64,000 nt of DNA from Arcticibacter pallidicorallinus (GTDB lineage Bacteria; Bacteroidota; Bacteroidia; Sphingobacteriales; Sphingobacteriaceae). The stretch spans positions 124,001 through 188,000 of the forward strand of contig NZ_PVTH01000003.1 in assembly GCF_003002875.1 (NCBI RefSeq), given 5' to 3'. Shown piece by piece: positions 54,291 to 63,800 of the stretch (position 1 is the first letter of the stretch; the number at the start of each line of letters is the position of its first letter). The position numbers and the translations under genes were made by a program. The notes under the pieces are model-generated. The model was not told where the DNA came from. It did not search any database and saw only the letters and a list, made by a program, of their open reading frames with translations.

Positions 54291-55318
54291 GTTAACGTGG
54301 TTATTAATTGAGCTAAGGCTCTGCCTGTCTCTTTGTTCGAAAATCTTTCCCGTATCGTATCACGAGCATTATCTCCCACCATCTTCGCTAAATTTGGGTC
54401 GTCAATTAGTTGAATAATTGTGTCGCGAAATGATTCTAGATCTGCTGGAGGGAACAGGAACCCATTGAACCCGTGTCTAATAATTTCAGGTAAACCACCA
54501 ACATTACTCGTTATTACGGGTATTTTCATCGCCATAGCCTCGCAAACAGATAACCCAAATGATTCATAATACGTAGGAAGGAAGAAAATATCAGTACTTT
54601 GGAGTACTTGTTCGGGGTTTTCAATGTATCCTTCTATACTAATGAAATCCGACTCATTAGACACCACGTAATTCTGCAGATCCTCTAATAATGGCCCGTC
54701 CCCTACGATCCGAAATCGAATATCCTTTACTTTAGATACGCTTTCAACAACTTTTACTGCTTCCAAAATTCCCTTATCTTTAACTAGCCGTCCAATAAAT
54801 GTGATCGTGACTATTGAATCCGAACGACGACTTCCATCATATCTACTGATATCAATTCCATTGTAAATTATGCATCGCTTAGCTTTCCATAGTACATCAT
54901 CTTTGGAGATAGCTTTCGACACATAAACAATTTTCTTACAAAAAGAATAGCTCAAATTTATACACAGATAATAAATAAGTTTCTTTAATATTCCATTCAC
55001 TGAAAAGCTGCCTGTATGCTTGTAAGCGACAGCATGAGCTTTCATAAATGGCGCGAGGTATATTGCCCTATTTCCATTTAGTACTACAAGATCAACTGAG
55101 TTGGCACTAACATACCTGTTGATTTCCACAGAATTTTTTAAGAGATTTTCAGATTTAAAGAGAGACTTCCGGGTTGTACTTAACTTATTGTACAAATGAG
55201 GTGAAGCGACATAGAAATGCAGATGAGCGGTGCTCCTTAGCGCTTTCTCGATGCCAAGTAGAAATATCTCTCCGCCGCCGATAAATTTTGTACAGCTAAC
55301 AAATAGTATATTCTTCAT
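54287..55318 (-). CDS. Family 4-type glycosyltransferase
   Basis: A 343-aa GT-B enzyme. Its N-terminal glycine-rich FIGGGEIFLLG (about 12-22), the linker IVTITFIGRLVKDKGILEAV and the donor motif LPTYYESFGLSVCEAMAMK (about 251-269) are typical of GT4. The 4-base overlaps on both sides place it between the polymerase-like gene and the next GT4 in one unit. The sugar and linkage are unknown. Confidence 0.88.
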   Translation of the reverse strand: MKNILFVSCTKFIGGGEIFLLGIEKALRSTAHLHFYVASPHLYNKLSTTRKSLFKSENLLKNSVEINRYVSANSVDLVVLNGNRAIYLAPFMKAHAVAYKHTGSFSVNGILKKLIYYLCINLSYSFCKKIVYVSKAISKDDVLWKAKRCIIYNGIDISRYDGSRRSDSIVTITFIGRLVKDKGILEAVKVVESVSKVKDIRFRIVGDGPLLEDLQNYVVSNESDFISIEGYIENPEQVLQSTDIFFLPTYYESFGLSVCEAMAMKIPVITSNVGGLPEIIRHGFNGFLFPPADLESFRDTIIQLIDDPNLAKMVGDNARDTIRERFSNKETGRALAQLITTLT

Positions 55319-56589
55319 AGCTTGGTAGACGATTTTTTCAATATAAGAACATAAAATACAATAACAACAATAGAGTAAAACGGTAGTCGAAAAAGAACAT
55401 TTAGATCATACGTATACCACCTGGTTACCATAAATAATGAGATTGTAAACCAGACGCAGTAATAAAGGCTTTTTCTGGACGATGAATACAAATAATTTCC
55501 AATCAGAGCCAAATATGCGCCTAAAAGTGCTGGCCCGGCCCAACTAAGCATAGCGTAAATACCTATGGACGCCAAGCCTCCTCCTCCAGCGCTAACATTG
55601 TAAATACCGGTAAAGTGAGGATATTTCCAGCTTTCATCAAATAAACCAGGGGGAATGAAACTCGTGAAAAACAAGCCAAATGACAATTTTAAGCGGGCTA
55701 AAACAGGAACAACCTCATTTTGAATTAAGAAGATTGTCCCGTTTGCCCCATAGAGGATTTCCGCTTGATTGTTTATCAAAATGTTAGAACCGGCCGTGTT
55801 ATCCTCAAATATCCCTAAGCCGTTTTTAAATCGATCGATAGCGGTCAGAACAAACATACCCAGTGCCGCAAAGCAGATTATCCATTTCCAAGAAAATCGG
55901 TTTTCAAAAAAATAAAAAAAATACATCAACAAAGGGGGAACTATTAACATTCGCGTACCTCTCGACAGGGCATACAACAAAAAACTGAAGAAGATAAGAT
56001 GGACTGGCAACGAACTTGTCTTTTCAGGCTTAAAGACGAACATTGCAAAAAAAAAGATGCTAAAATATACACCGATGCCTCCAATAGCGTCAAGATTGTC
56101 TCTATATAGCTCATATAAGTTTCCAATTGCAAAAAACAAATTAGAGCCTCTTGTTGTAAGAAAACAGATAATTAGGGCACAGACAATTGTATTTATTAGA
56201 TAAAGCGTGTTTGATGAGAGTTTCGATTTAAGACTGGTGAATACTCCTCTCTTTATTGCACCGGAGTTGATCATCACATTAACAAATAAAATGAAAGAGA
56301 CCAAAACTACTAAGTTAACTGATGCTCCTACGCCGTAATAATACGCATTTTGAAATTCAGTGTAGGGGCTTAGTTGTGCACCCGTGAACTCTAAATAGTA
56401 ATGGAAGTTATAGGTGAATATATATAAAACTGCCACTAACAGCAGTTGCATGTTCCGGCAGACTAATACAGCCAAAATATTCGTACCTAAAAGGGTCCAA
56501 ATGAGATAGTCCCGACTTCCAGTTAAGAAAAATAAAGTAATGGCTGCGATAGCGTTAACAAGAACACATAACTTAAAAACCTTTAGCAT
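55315..56589 (-). CDS. wzy: Putative O-antigen/capsule polymerase (Wzy-like)
   Basis: A 424-aa membrane protein with about ten to twelve hydrophobic segments and a large hydrophilic loop near residues 260-340. Wzy proteins have low sequence similarity, so the call rests on topology, size and place inside the glycosyltransferase run, with a flippase in the same locus. It should join repeat units on the periplasmic side. A T9 run lies in the coding strand near 56047-56055. The start overlaps nothing upstream (6-base gap) and the end overlaps the next GT by 4 bases. Confidence 0.7.
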   Translation of the reverse strand: MLKVFKLCVLVNAIAAITLFFLTGSRDYLIWTLLGTNILAVLVCRNMQLLLVAVLYIFTYNFHYYLEFTGAQLSPYTEFQNAYYYGVGASVNLVVLVSFILFVNVMINSGAIKRGVFTSLKSKLSSNTLYLINTIVCALIICFLTTRGSNLFFAIGNLYELYRDNLDAIGGIGVYFSIFFFAMFVFKPEKTSSLPVHLIFFSFLLYALSRGTRMLIVPPLLMYFFYFFENRFSWKWIICFAALGMFVLTAIDRFKNGLGIFEDNTAGSNILINNQAEILYGANGTIFLIQNEVVPVLARLKLSFGLFFTSFIPPGLFDESWKYPHFTGIYNVSAGGGGLASIGIYAMLSWAGPALLGAYLALIGNYLYSSSRKSLYYCVWFTISLFMVTRWYTYDLNVLFRLPFYSIVVIVFYVLILKKSSTKL

Positions 56590-56595
56590 TCTCTC

Positions 56596-57498
56596 CTACA
56601 CTTGTTTTAAGATCCTAATCTTGCAGAAGGCGTCTGCAAACCGTAGCCTTACAATTCCCTCAACGACCGCTCTCATAATGAGTATCCTTTTAACTTTTCG
56701 TCTTATCCTAGATCCATAACATTTCTGAAAAAAGAGCAATCTACTAGTCATTGACATTCTATATTTAGTCTTAGAAAATCCATCACTAGATCGTTGGGAG
56801 CCTCCTTCAAGATGAATGATTGTGACACTTGGTAAATAACAAAGCTTATAACCTACTGCTGCAATTCTAAATGCAAGTTCTGCCTCTTCACAATACATAA
56901 AGAAATCCTTGTCGAACATTCCGACGCTGTAGAATATATCCTTTCTTAAGAACAGATCTGCTCCTGAAATAAAGGCAACCTTTGACAAAGGCACTTTCGC
57001 GCCAGGAGAAATAGCACTCGCCAATTTAGTCGAAAAATAGACAGGAAAAATATATCTCAGTCCTAACGACCAATAAATCTCTCGGTACGTTGGAAAATTA
57101 CCAAAAGATATTCCTGTTTTATGGTTCCGGTCAACCAGTCGCCCTCCACATCCTGCGATTCCTTCTTCCGAAGATCTTTCCATGAATTCATAAAACGACT
57201 TGACAGCATTTGAGGTCAGTACGGTATCGGAATTTAAAAAAAACAGATAATTCCCACTAGCTACGTTTGCTCCCGCATTATTTGCCCGGCCAAATCCAAC
57301 GTTCTCTGCATTTTTTATGAAAGTTATATCATGGAATCTTGCGGGAATTGCTTCGGCTGACCCGTCAGAAGAAGAATTATCGACGACTATTACTTCTATG
57401 GTAACATCCCTAGTATAGCGGTATATAGACTCTATACAGTCCGAGGTCATCGTCAAAGTATTATAGTTAACTATTATTATCGAAACATCACACTTCAT
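56596..57498 (-). CDS. Family 2 glycosyltransferase
   Basis: A 300-aa GT-A enzyme of the rhamnosyltransferase-like GT2 type. It begins VSIIIVNYNTLTMTSDCIES, then VIVVDNSSSDGSAEAIP, and has the metal-binding segment FLNSDTVLTSN (about 92-102). The C-terminal part lacks clear membrane helices. It should add one sugar to the lipid-linked unit. It is overlapped by 4 bases by the upstream acyltransferase gene and followed 6 bases later by the wzy-like gene. Confidence 0.88.
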   Translation of the reverse strand: MKCDVSIIIVNYNTLTMTSDCIESIYRYTRDVTIEVIVVDNSSSDGSAEAIPARFHDITFIKNAENVGFGRANNAGANVASGNYLFFLNSDTVLTSNAVKSFYEFMERSSEEGIAGCGGRLVDRNHKTGISFGNFPTYREIYWSLGLRYIFPVYFSTKLASAISPGAKVPLSKVAFISGADLFLRKDIFYSVGMFDKDFFMYCEEAELAFRIAAVGYKLCYLPSVTIIHLEGGSQRSSDGFSKTKYRMSMTSRLLFFQKCYGSRIRRKVKRILIMRAVVEGIVRLRFADAFCKIRILKQV

Positions 57499-58121
57499 AC
57501 TTGTCTAAGGCTTCTAGCTGGGGCACCCGCACAGATTGAGAATGCCGGAATACTTTTGGTAACTACTGAATTTGCACCCACAATGCTCCCTTCTCCTATT
57601 TCTATCCCTGGGAGTATAAATACGCCATCTCCTATATGAACATTCGACCGGATAATAACGGATCCTCTCGAAAATAACTCTCTTATGTTCGGAGGTACGT
57701 GTAACTCTCCCAAATTAGCTTTTCCATGTAAATGATCCGTGATTGTGACGCGAGAACCAATAAGAACGTCATCACCGATAACAACTTCATTTACACAAGC
57801 AATCCGGAAATCACTACCAACAGATACTCCTTTGCCGATTTTAACGCTCGGTCGCGGATTTGTAAGAACATCTCGGAAAACCTCAATTCTAAGGCGGGGA
57901 AGACAGCAAAAATTTTGTCCTACAGATATATATTTAGCTCCTATAATCGATACTGGCGACTTTATTGAAAAGGAGCTGTGAACCTTATCAAAGTCCGACG
58001 AAACATAGCCAGACATAATGCAATTCTGGAGTACTTTTAAATGCTTGAAGATATATTTTACGCCTGAACGTCCAAGCAGGCGTCCAAACTTGAATAGCAA
58101 TATTTTAATGTAACGGTTCAT
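57495..58121 (-). CDS. Hexapeptide-repeat acyltransferase (LbH family)
   Basis: A 208-aa protein with the left-handed beta-helix pattern of hexapeptide repeats (KIGKGVSVGSDFRIACVNEV, VVIGDDVLIGSRVTI, VHIGDGVFILPGIEIGEGS) and a C-terminal GAPARSLRQ cap. It resembles the WcaF/NeuD-like sugar acetyltransferases and probably O-acetylates the repeat unit. A 239-base gap upstream (58122-58360) shows no ORF, hairpin or -7 match, so the start of this transcription unit is not resolved. Confidence 0.8.
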   Translation of the reverse strand: MNRYIKILLFKFGRLLGRSGVKYIFKHLKVLQNCIMSGYVSSDFDKVHSSFSIKSPVSIIGAKYISVGQNFCCLPRLRIEVFRDVLTNPRPSVKIGKGVSVGSDFRIACVNEVVIGDDVLIGSRVTITDHLHGKANLGELHVPPNIRELFSRGSVIIRSNVHIGDGVFILPGIEIGEGSIVGANSVVTKSIPAFSICAGAPARSLRQV

Positions 58122-58360
58122 CTATTCGCAATTTACATGCTTCCAATCAACGTCTCGATGCAGTTTACAGCGTAACCGTCACGGCCGACAACCGCTTGAT
58201 ATACCATGCATTAAGAGCTTCATTTTAATAATTTCTGTATCGACTAACTCAACATACTATACTCACGAGAGTAACTTCGCGTAATGTCTCATCTACTTCG
58301 TTTTCACAAAGATAGCATTACATCTCAAATCTTGCGTGATGTCAAAGCCTAACGTCATAG

Positions 58361-59881
58361 TTACACCCATTTCTTGTTCCTCAGGAGAAATGAATTTCTT
58401 AAAATACAGGTTCTTTTACGTATCTGGTTTTTGACACAAAGAATAGAGAACTTCGGAAAAAGAATGATCGCCCTGAGTCTATATCGAGATATCAAGTAAT
58501 TTTTAGCCGCATTAGTAAACTGATTTTCAATTTCCAAATACAATTGGGAAAATCTTTCATAGTTGATCCGAATTTCTTTCATTCTTCGGTGACTTTCGGA
58601 GTACTTTAGAATTTCATCTAGTTCTTCAGCAAACTGCTCGGGAGAAATAACAACTTGACGTAACTTACTTCCTTCTCCCTCTCGAAATTGAGGATCTCGT
58701 ACTAATCTTTTTGCATAGTCAAAAAATTCTCTTAGGTCTGTATAAGTAATCTTGAAGTTTCTATTATGGCATACAACTTCCTCAACATAGTTTGCTGGAA
58801 GATCGTCCGATGTATAAGCGAGAATCGGCTTCCCATTTACCGCGGCATATTGAGACATCAGCCCGCCTGAAAGAGGATAGGTTCCTAAATAGATGTCGCA
58901 TTTAGTAAATAGCTCATTTATATCTTTTCTATGTCCCAACAAAAGCACTCGCTCTTGGTAGCCTTTTGCATCAATAAACATCTTAAAAACAGCTGGGTCT
59001 CCACTGCCGGCAAACAAAAGAACGATTTCGGGATTTTCTACCAAAAGCTGATCAAGGATGGTAAAAAACAATCCATTATCACCATAAACTTTATAAAAGC
59101 TACCTCCAGAGAAAACAATTACTTTGTCTTTTAACATTGCCCTTTCAGGGAATCCCTCGAACGGGGAGGGTTCCATTATGGGATAATAGGGAAGACGAGC
59201 TAACTGCTCATGCTTAAAAAATCTTTTACGAAGCGATATACTGTATCCATAATCCCGAAATTCGATATTCTTATGAAACAGTTTCGAACCTAACCAAAAT
59301 GCATGATCAGTAAGATTGATATTTATCCATTCAATATTGGGAAAGGCATGAAAAACTGATAACGCCATGCTGCAGCCAGGAGATAAATGAAGGAGCCCCT
59401 TATCGGGATTATACTCCAGAATTCTCTGATACAAATCTTGCCCCCTGGCAATTAGGGGCATTTCAATATCCATTTCGAAAACCTCCACTTGACTTGGAAA
59501 AGCCCTTAACTCAGCTTCAATTGTTGCAGAATACTTAGAATGTTTGTTTTCGAAAACATACAAAAAGCTGTAACCGAGCTTAATCAATGCACGGATATAC
59601 TGTTGAGTAAGTCCCCTGTTCTCCCAGCCGAAAGAATCATAAAACAAAATCCGTCCCGTATTAGAACGATTTGAAACTTGCTCAAACAATTTCGAGCTTA
59701 TCTTTTCTATCATCTCCTCGAGGTCGGGATCGGTATACACTATGTTGAAATTGTAGGCATGTATTGCAGCAGATTCGATATGCGCGAGAGACGAGCCATA
59801 TTCTTGCTTTAGAAATTTACCATTCGCCAAGCGCTTAATTTTCTCGAAGGCTTGATTTATATCGACTTCATTTATTTGCAT
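58361..59881 (-). CDS. Glycosyltransferase-like protein of unknown family (GT-B type)
   Basis: A 506-aa protein. Residues of about 75-300 contain a Rossmann-like segment beginning RILFYDSFGWENRGLTQQY, and about 255-400 have an GT-B donor-domain pattern: VIVFSGGSFYKVYGDNGLF, ILLFAGSGDPAVFK and CDIYLGTYPLSGGLMSQYAAVNGKPILAY. About 75 N-terminal residues and about 90 C-terminal residues do not match any family I can name. It could be a glycosyltransferase or a related sugar-processing enzyme of this locus. It is flanked by gaps of 118 and 239 bases, unlike the tightly overlapping genes around it. Confidence 0.6.
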   Translation of the reverse strand: MQINEVDINQAFEKIKRLANGKFLKQEYGSSLAHIESAAIHAYNFNIVYTDPDLEEMIEKISSKLFEQVSNRSNTGRILFYDSFGWENRGLTQQYIRALIKLGYSFLYVFENKHSKYSATIEAELRAFPSQVEVFEMDIEMPLIARGQDLYQRILEYNPDKGLLHLSPGCSMALSVFHAFPNIEWININLTDHAFWLGSKLFHKNIEFRDYGYSISLRKRFFKHEQLARLPYYPIMEPSPFEGFPERAMLKDKVIVFSGGSFYKVYGDNGLFFTILDQLLVENPEIVLLFAGSGDPAVFKMFIDAKGYQERVLLLGHRKDINELFTKCDIYLGTYPLSGGLMSQYAAVNGKPILAYTSDDLPANYVEEVVCHNRNFKITYTDLREFFDYAKRLVRDPQFREGEGSKLRQVVISPEQFAEELDEILKYSESHRRMKEIRINYERFSQLYLEIENQFTNAAKNYLISRYRLRAIILFPKFSILCVKNQIRKRTCILRNSFLLRNKKWV

Positions 59882-59999
59882 AATCGTATGATGAAAAAAG
59901 CAATTAACACTATTCTCCCTTTTTGCTAGCGTAGCTCAAAAAGAGTAAATACTCAGTGAAATCACACTCTACCGCTCTAGTGTTTCAATCGTTTCACAT

Positions 60000-61292
60000 C
60001 TATGTAAAAAGGAACTTCCTAAAAATGAAAAGCATCGTAAAAAAGTAGATAATGTAATTAATCATATAAGCTTGGGTCAGTCCAACAATCCCGCCCATTC
60101 TTAGAAGTCCGAGCCCCAATACCACAAAAAGAAGCGAAAAAATCATTTCGGTTACAACATAGGTCTTTGTCATTGTCTTAGCTAACATTAAGCAGGCCAG
60201 AATCCAACTTATAATTTTAAAAAAATCACCAATTAATTGATATAAGAACAAATCCTTCATGGGATTAAATTCTTGTGAAAAAACAAGGTCGATAATAAAT
60301 GTCCTTAAAATAAACGTAGCAACAAGTCCGAACGACAGAAGTGGTACCAAAATCTTATAAGCATTAATTATTTCTCGCCTAAGTATTGTTACATCTGAAA
60401 TCTCTGACAGTCTAGGTAAATAATACACACTGAACGATGTCGTTATGATCATAAGATACATGTTTGAAAGTCGATTCATTCCTTCCCACAATCCAGCCTG
60501 CGCACCCGAAATCTGCGTTATAGCATGTTCCCTCAAGATCATTTGTGAAACAGGGATTGTTGCAGCCGTCACTAGAGTCATCAACGAATATCTAAGGTAT
60601 TTCTTAGCTATCGATCTATCAAATCGAACTCTTAGCATCTTGAAGTTCACACGATTGTCATTACGTATCAAGAACACTGTTACTAGAAGCATGACACTTT
60701 GGTAAGTTACAGCACTAATCAAAGCACCCTTGATTCCCCAAATTACCACCAGGGTAATTGAAAATCCTAGCCCTAGAATGCTATCAGAAATACTTATCGT
60801 AACAAACTTCTTAAAATCTTTAAATCCATTGACTACGGAAAGGAGGGTTGTATTAAGTCCATAGAATAATATGGTACATCCAAACACCACGAAGATAAAA
60901 GCATAAGCTTCATCATGTAACAACTCTCTGCTCAACACGGAGTTGAAAGCGATAAGAAAAATTCCAGCCATAAGAGAGCATACTAAAACTATTTGTATTG
61001 CTACTCCTGTGTATTTTCTTACCTTCTCTTCATCTACATTGTTGAACTCGGAAATGAACTTAGTTACGCCGTTATTAATTCCCCCAGAAGCAAGCATTAA
61101 CATTATAGTTGCGAAATTATTCAGCTGTCCAAGGGTCGCTAGACCAGAGGGACCAACCATAATGGCGATTACCTTAACTGATACAAACCCTGTAAGCATC
61201 CTTACAAAGGTTGATAGCGCCGTGCTAGAGAACACTTTAATTATTTCTACGTTCCGAGCTGCTTTAACAATCGACCGAATGCTATTAATCAA
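60000..61292 (-). CDS. wzx: Wzx-type O-antigen/oligosaccharide flippase
   Basis: A 430-aa membrane protein with about 12 hydrophobic helices, starting [20 protein letters not shown] and then [21 protein letters not shown], which resembles O-antigen translocases of the WzxE type. It flips the undecaprenyl-linked repeat unit across the inner membrane for Wzy to polymerise. Its start overlaps the aminotransferase gene by 8 bases. Together with the Wzy-like gene it indicates a Wzx/Wzy-dependent pathway rather than an ABC transporter pathway. Confidence 0.85.
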   Translation of the reverse strand: MINSIRSIVKAARNVEIIKVFSSTALSTFVRMLTGFVSVKVIAIMVGPSGLATLGQLNNFATIMLMLASGGINNGVTKFISEFNNVDEEKVRKYTGVAIQIVLVCSLMAGIFLIAFNSVLSRELLHDEAYAFIFVVFGCTILFYGLNTTLLSVVNGFKDFKKFVTISISDSILGLGFSITLVVIWGIKGALISAVTYQSVMLLVTVFLIRNDNRVNFKMLRVRFDRSIAKKYLRYSLMTLVTAATIPVSQMILREHAITQISGAQAGLWEGMNRLSNMYLMIITTSFSVYYLPRLSEISDVTILRREIINAYKILVPLLSFGLVATFILRTFIIDLVFSQEFNPMKDLFLYQLIGDFFKIISWILACLMLAKTMTKTYVVTEMIFSLLFVVLGLGLLRMGGIVGLTQAYMINYIIYFFTMLFIFRKFLFT

Positions 61293-62391
61293 TGCGCCAG
61301 TTATTTAGAATATCTACGACTCTAATATAGTCTTCCTCACGAAGGACTGGGCTGATGGGAAGACTTAACTCCTCATTGTGAATTTTCTCCGTTATTGGAT
61401 ATTGCCCAATAAACGTCGAGTTATAACAACCCTGCTTATGAGGTGGAATTGGGTAATGAATGATAGTTTGAATACCATTTTCAGTCAAATATGTCTGTAA
61501 TTCGTCTCTGCTCGGAGTAAATACAGGAAATAGATGAAATACATGGGAAGCCCAATCTTTAATAGTAGGCACCTTGATTCCAGGATTTCTTATATTTTCA
61601 ACATAATAGCGAGCAACTGCCTTTCTCTTTTTTGTGTCTGCATTCAGATACCTTAATTTGACATCTAATACTGCAGCCTGAATTTCGTCCAACCTGCTGT
61701 TTAAACCCCGATATTCGAATACATACTTCTTTGAAGAACCATAATTAGCTAGGGTACGTACCATCATGGCAAGCTCTTCATCATTGGTGGTGACTGCACC
61801 GCCATCCCCAAAGGCTCCCAAATTCTTACCGGGATAAAAGCTGTGACCTGCGGCATGCCCTAAAGATCCTGTTAACCGCCCGTTAAACTCGCATCCGTGA
61901 GCCTGCGCATTATCTTCAATTAGTTTTAAAGCGAACTTTGTACATATTTCTTCTATCTTGTCTGTATATGCGCACTGACCATACAGGTGAACTAACATAA
62001 TTCCTTTAGTTCTACTCGTGACTGCATTTTCAATCAAAGAGTCATCAATTTGGAGCGTTTCCAACGAAGGTTCTACAAGAATTGGCTTTAGTCGATTGTC
62101 GGTGATCGCCAATATGGAAGCAATGTAAGTGTTAGCAGGAACAATAATTTCATCCCCCTCCTGCATTATCCCCAGTTCAATGTACGCGCGTAGAATAAGT
62201 CGCAGAGCGTCTAATCCATTTGCAACACCAACAGTGAAACGAGTCCCAATATACCTCCCATAATTATTTTCAAATTGCAAATTCTCCGTACCTTGAAGGT
62301 ACCAGCCGGAATCAACTACTCTATTGATAGCTTCCTTTATTTCCTCCTCGTATTGTTGTGTTATCACTTGAAGATCTAAAAACTTAATCAT
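61285..62391 (-). CDS. fdtB: DegT/DnrJ/EryC1 sugar aminotransferase, FdtB/QdtB-like
   Basis: A 368-aa PLP enzyme. The N-terminal MIKFLDL is seen in 3-aminotransferases of dTDP-sugar pathways, and the PLP lysine is K189 in [19 protein letters not shown]. It should turn a dTDP-3-keto-6-deoxyhexose into a 3-amino-3,6-dideoxyhexose, later N-acetylated by the neighbouring acetyltransferases. That specificity is an inference from similarity and context; 4-amino sugars of the WecE type are the alternative. It overlaps the flippase and the GNAT gene by 8 bases each. Confidence 0.78.
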   Translation of the reverse strand: MIKFLDLQVITQQYEEEIKEAINRVVDSGWYLQGTENLQFENNYGRYIGTRFTVGVANGLDALRLILRAYIELGIMQEGDEIIVPANTYIASILAITDNRLKPILVEPSLETLQIDDSLIENAVTSRTKGIMLVHLYGQCAYTDKIEEICTKFALKLIEDNAQAHGCEFNGRLTGSLGHAAGHSFYPGKNLGAFGDGGAVTTNDEELAMMVRTLANYGSSKKYVFEYRGLNSRLDEIQAAVLDVKLRYLNADTKKRKAVARYYVENIRNPGIKVPTIKDWASHVFHLFPVFTPSRDELQTYLTENGIQTIIHYPIPPHKQGCYNSTFIGQYPITEKIHNEELSLPISPVLREEDYIRVVDILNNWRID

Positions 62392-63328
62392 TTTTCAGCT
62401 CGATTTTATAAAAGTCGTGAACCACTCCTCGGGCTCCCATCATTTCCTTTTGTTGTATTAACCCAGCATTTAAATAGCTGCCCATCCTTTCTGTTGAGAT
62501 ACCGAAACTATAGTACCGTTTGTGGTTAAAGACATTGGTAATTAAAAAATGGTTCAGATAATCTAGTGCACCTATAACGCGTCCTGATTCCGAATTTGCC
62601 ATATACTGTGTATGCACCACATCGCCATAGTCAAAAATAACGAGTCCTGCAAGCAACGTACCCTGCTTTCTAGCCTCAAACAACCTAATATTCCCTGGAA
62701 ATAATTTAACTAACATTCCTATTTCAGACACTGTATGGGTTGGTCGGGTCGAAAATTTCGCAAGAACATCTACCAAAAGGTTCCAATATTCAGTATAATC
62801 ATGACTTTCATTGATTTCGATATTCTCCTTTTCACATTTTTTAACTGCTTGCCGTTTTGATTCAGAAAATCTGGGTCTACGGTTCAAATCGATAACGCTA
62901 GAAAGATCTCTACGAATAAGAACCGCCTGGTTAATAGTCAAGGCATAGAGGTCTTCTTCTGAAGGTAAAACGTTGAATATATTAGGCTTAACTTTATAAA
63001 TAATACTCTCAAAGCTTTTTTCGCGATAATATCTTAATAGCTCTCGAAATATCTCCAAAGTATCCAACGCACGTAAGTCAGAGTGCATTATTAATCCACC
63101 AAAGGTAAGTCCACCGTGACTTACAATTTCTCTCCCGGACTCATTAGCCGGAAATAGGGCTACAATTTTGTTTTTCTTCTGAACTATAACTGAATGATCA
63201 ACGAAACGATCCGAATGATATTCCAGGAAAGATCGGTTAAAAAGAAAAACGGAATTCTTTGCTATAGCGAGAAAACTGTTCCACTCCGATTCAAATTCCG
63301 CGCTATACCTAACGATTTTATACATCAA
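62384..63328 (-). CDS. GNAT-fold acyltransferase of the polysaccharide locus
   Basis: A 314-aa protein with the FemAB/GNAT-like architecture of sugar-pathway acyltransferases: an N-terminal half (about 1-150), then [16 protein letters not shown] and a second GNAT-like half with [21 protein letters not shown] (read in parts). No single catalytic residue can be named from sequence. It probably transfers an acyl group to an amino sugar or repeat unit. It overlaps the aminotransferase by 8 bases and the hexapeptide acyltransferase by 11 bases, so the three are coupled. Confidence 0.65.
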   Translation of the reverse strand: MMYKIVRYSAEFESEWNSFLAIAKNSVFLFNRSFLEYHSDRFVDHSVIVQKKNKIVALFPANESGREIVSHGGLTFGGLIMHSDLRALDTLEIFRELLRYYREKSFESIIYKVKPNIFNVLPSEEDLYALTINQAVLIRRDLSSVIDLNRRPRFSESKRQAVKKCEKENIEINESHDYTEYWNLLVDVLAKFSTRPTHTVSEIGMLVKLFPGNIRLFEARKQGTLLAGLVIFDYGDVVHTQYMANSESGRVIGALDYLNHFLITNVFNHKRYYSFGISTERMGSYLNAGLIQQKEMMGARGVVHDFYKIELKND

Positions 63329-63800
63329 ACCTATTTACTTTTATAAGTTTCGCTGGAGTGCCTCCAATAACGGAACCAGACGGAAAACTTTGATTTACAA
63401 ATGAATTTGCAGCAACCACACAATAGTCGCCAAGCTGAACTCCGGGCATGATGACAGCATTAGCACCTATCCAGCAATGATCTCCGATTGTTACGGAATC
63501 TTTCATCAACGGATATACTCGCTGCAATATTTCACTTGCATTCGGCCCGGAATCTGCCATTATGTTTACTCCTGACGCGATAGAAACATTGCAACCAATT
63601 CTAATTTTAGCGGAAAAGCCATTTATTACGGTAAACATTCCTATGTATGTGCCTGCGCCTATTTCCAATATGTTTTTCTCAGCCCCATAAATGCTACAGA
63701 ACTTTGCAATTTTCACATCAGCGGCAATATGCACATTGTTTATTGAACTTGTATCATCAATAATTACGTTTTCCTCAATCTTTAGATTTGAAACCTTCAT
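63318..63800 (-). CDS. Hexapeptide-repeat acetyltransferase (LbH)
   Basis: A 160-aa left-handed beta-helix protein with repeats such as IGAGTYIGMFTVING, RIGCNVSIASGVNIM, VTIGDHCWIGANAVIMPGVQLGDY (in parts) and the cap VIGGTPAKLIKV. The size and context fit a dTDP-3-amino-3,6-dideoxyhexose N-acetyltransferase (FdtC-like) for the product of the FdtB-like enzyme. Exact specificity is inferred. Its start overlaps the end of the partial aminotransferase by 26 bases. Confidence 0.75.
   Translation of the reverse strand: MKVSNLKIEENVIIDDTSSINNVHIAADVKIAKFCSIYGAEKNILEIGAGTYIGMFTVINGFSAKIRIGCNVSIASGVNIMADSGPNASEILQRVYPLMKDSVTIGDHCWIGANAVIMPGVQLGDYCVVAANSFVNQSFPSGSVIGGTPAKLIKVNRFDV

Noticed and set aside
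58122-58360. 239-base gap in the glycan locus
   Set aside because: No ORF with family features, no hairpin and no -7 match were found, so nothing is annotated.
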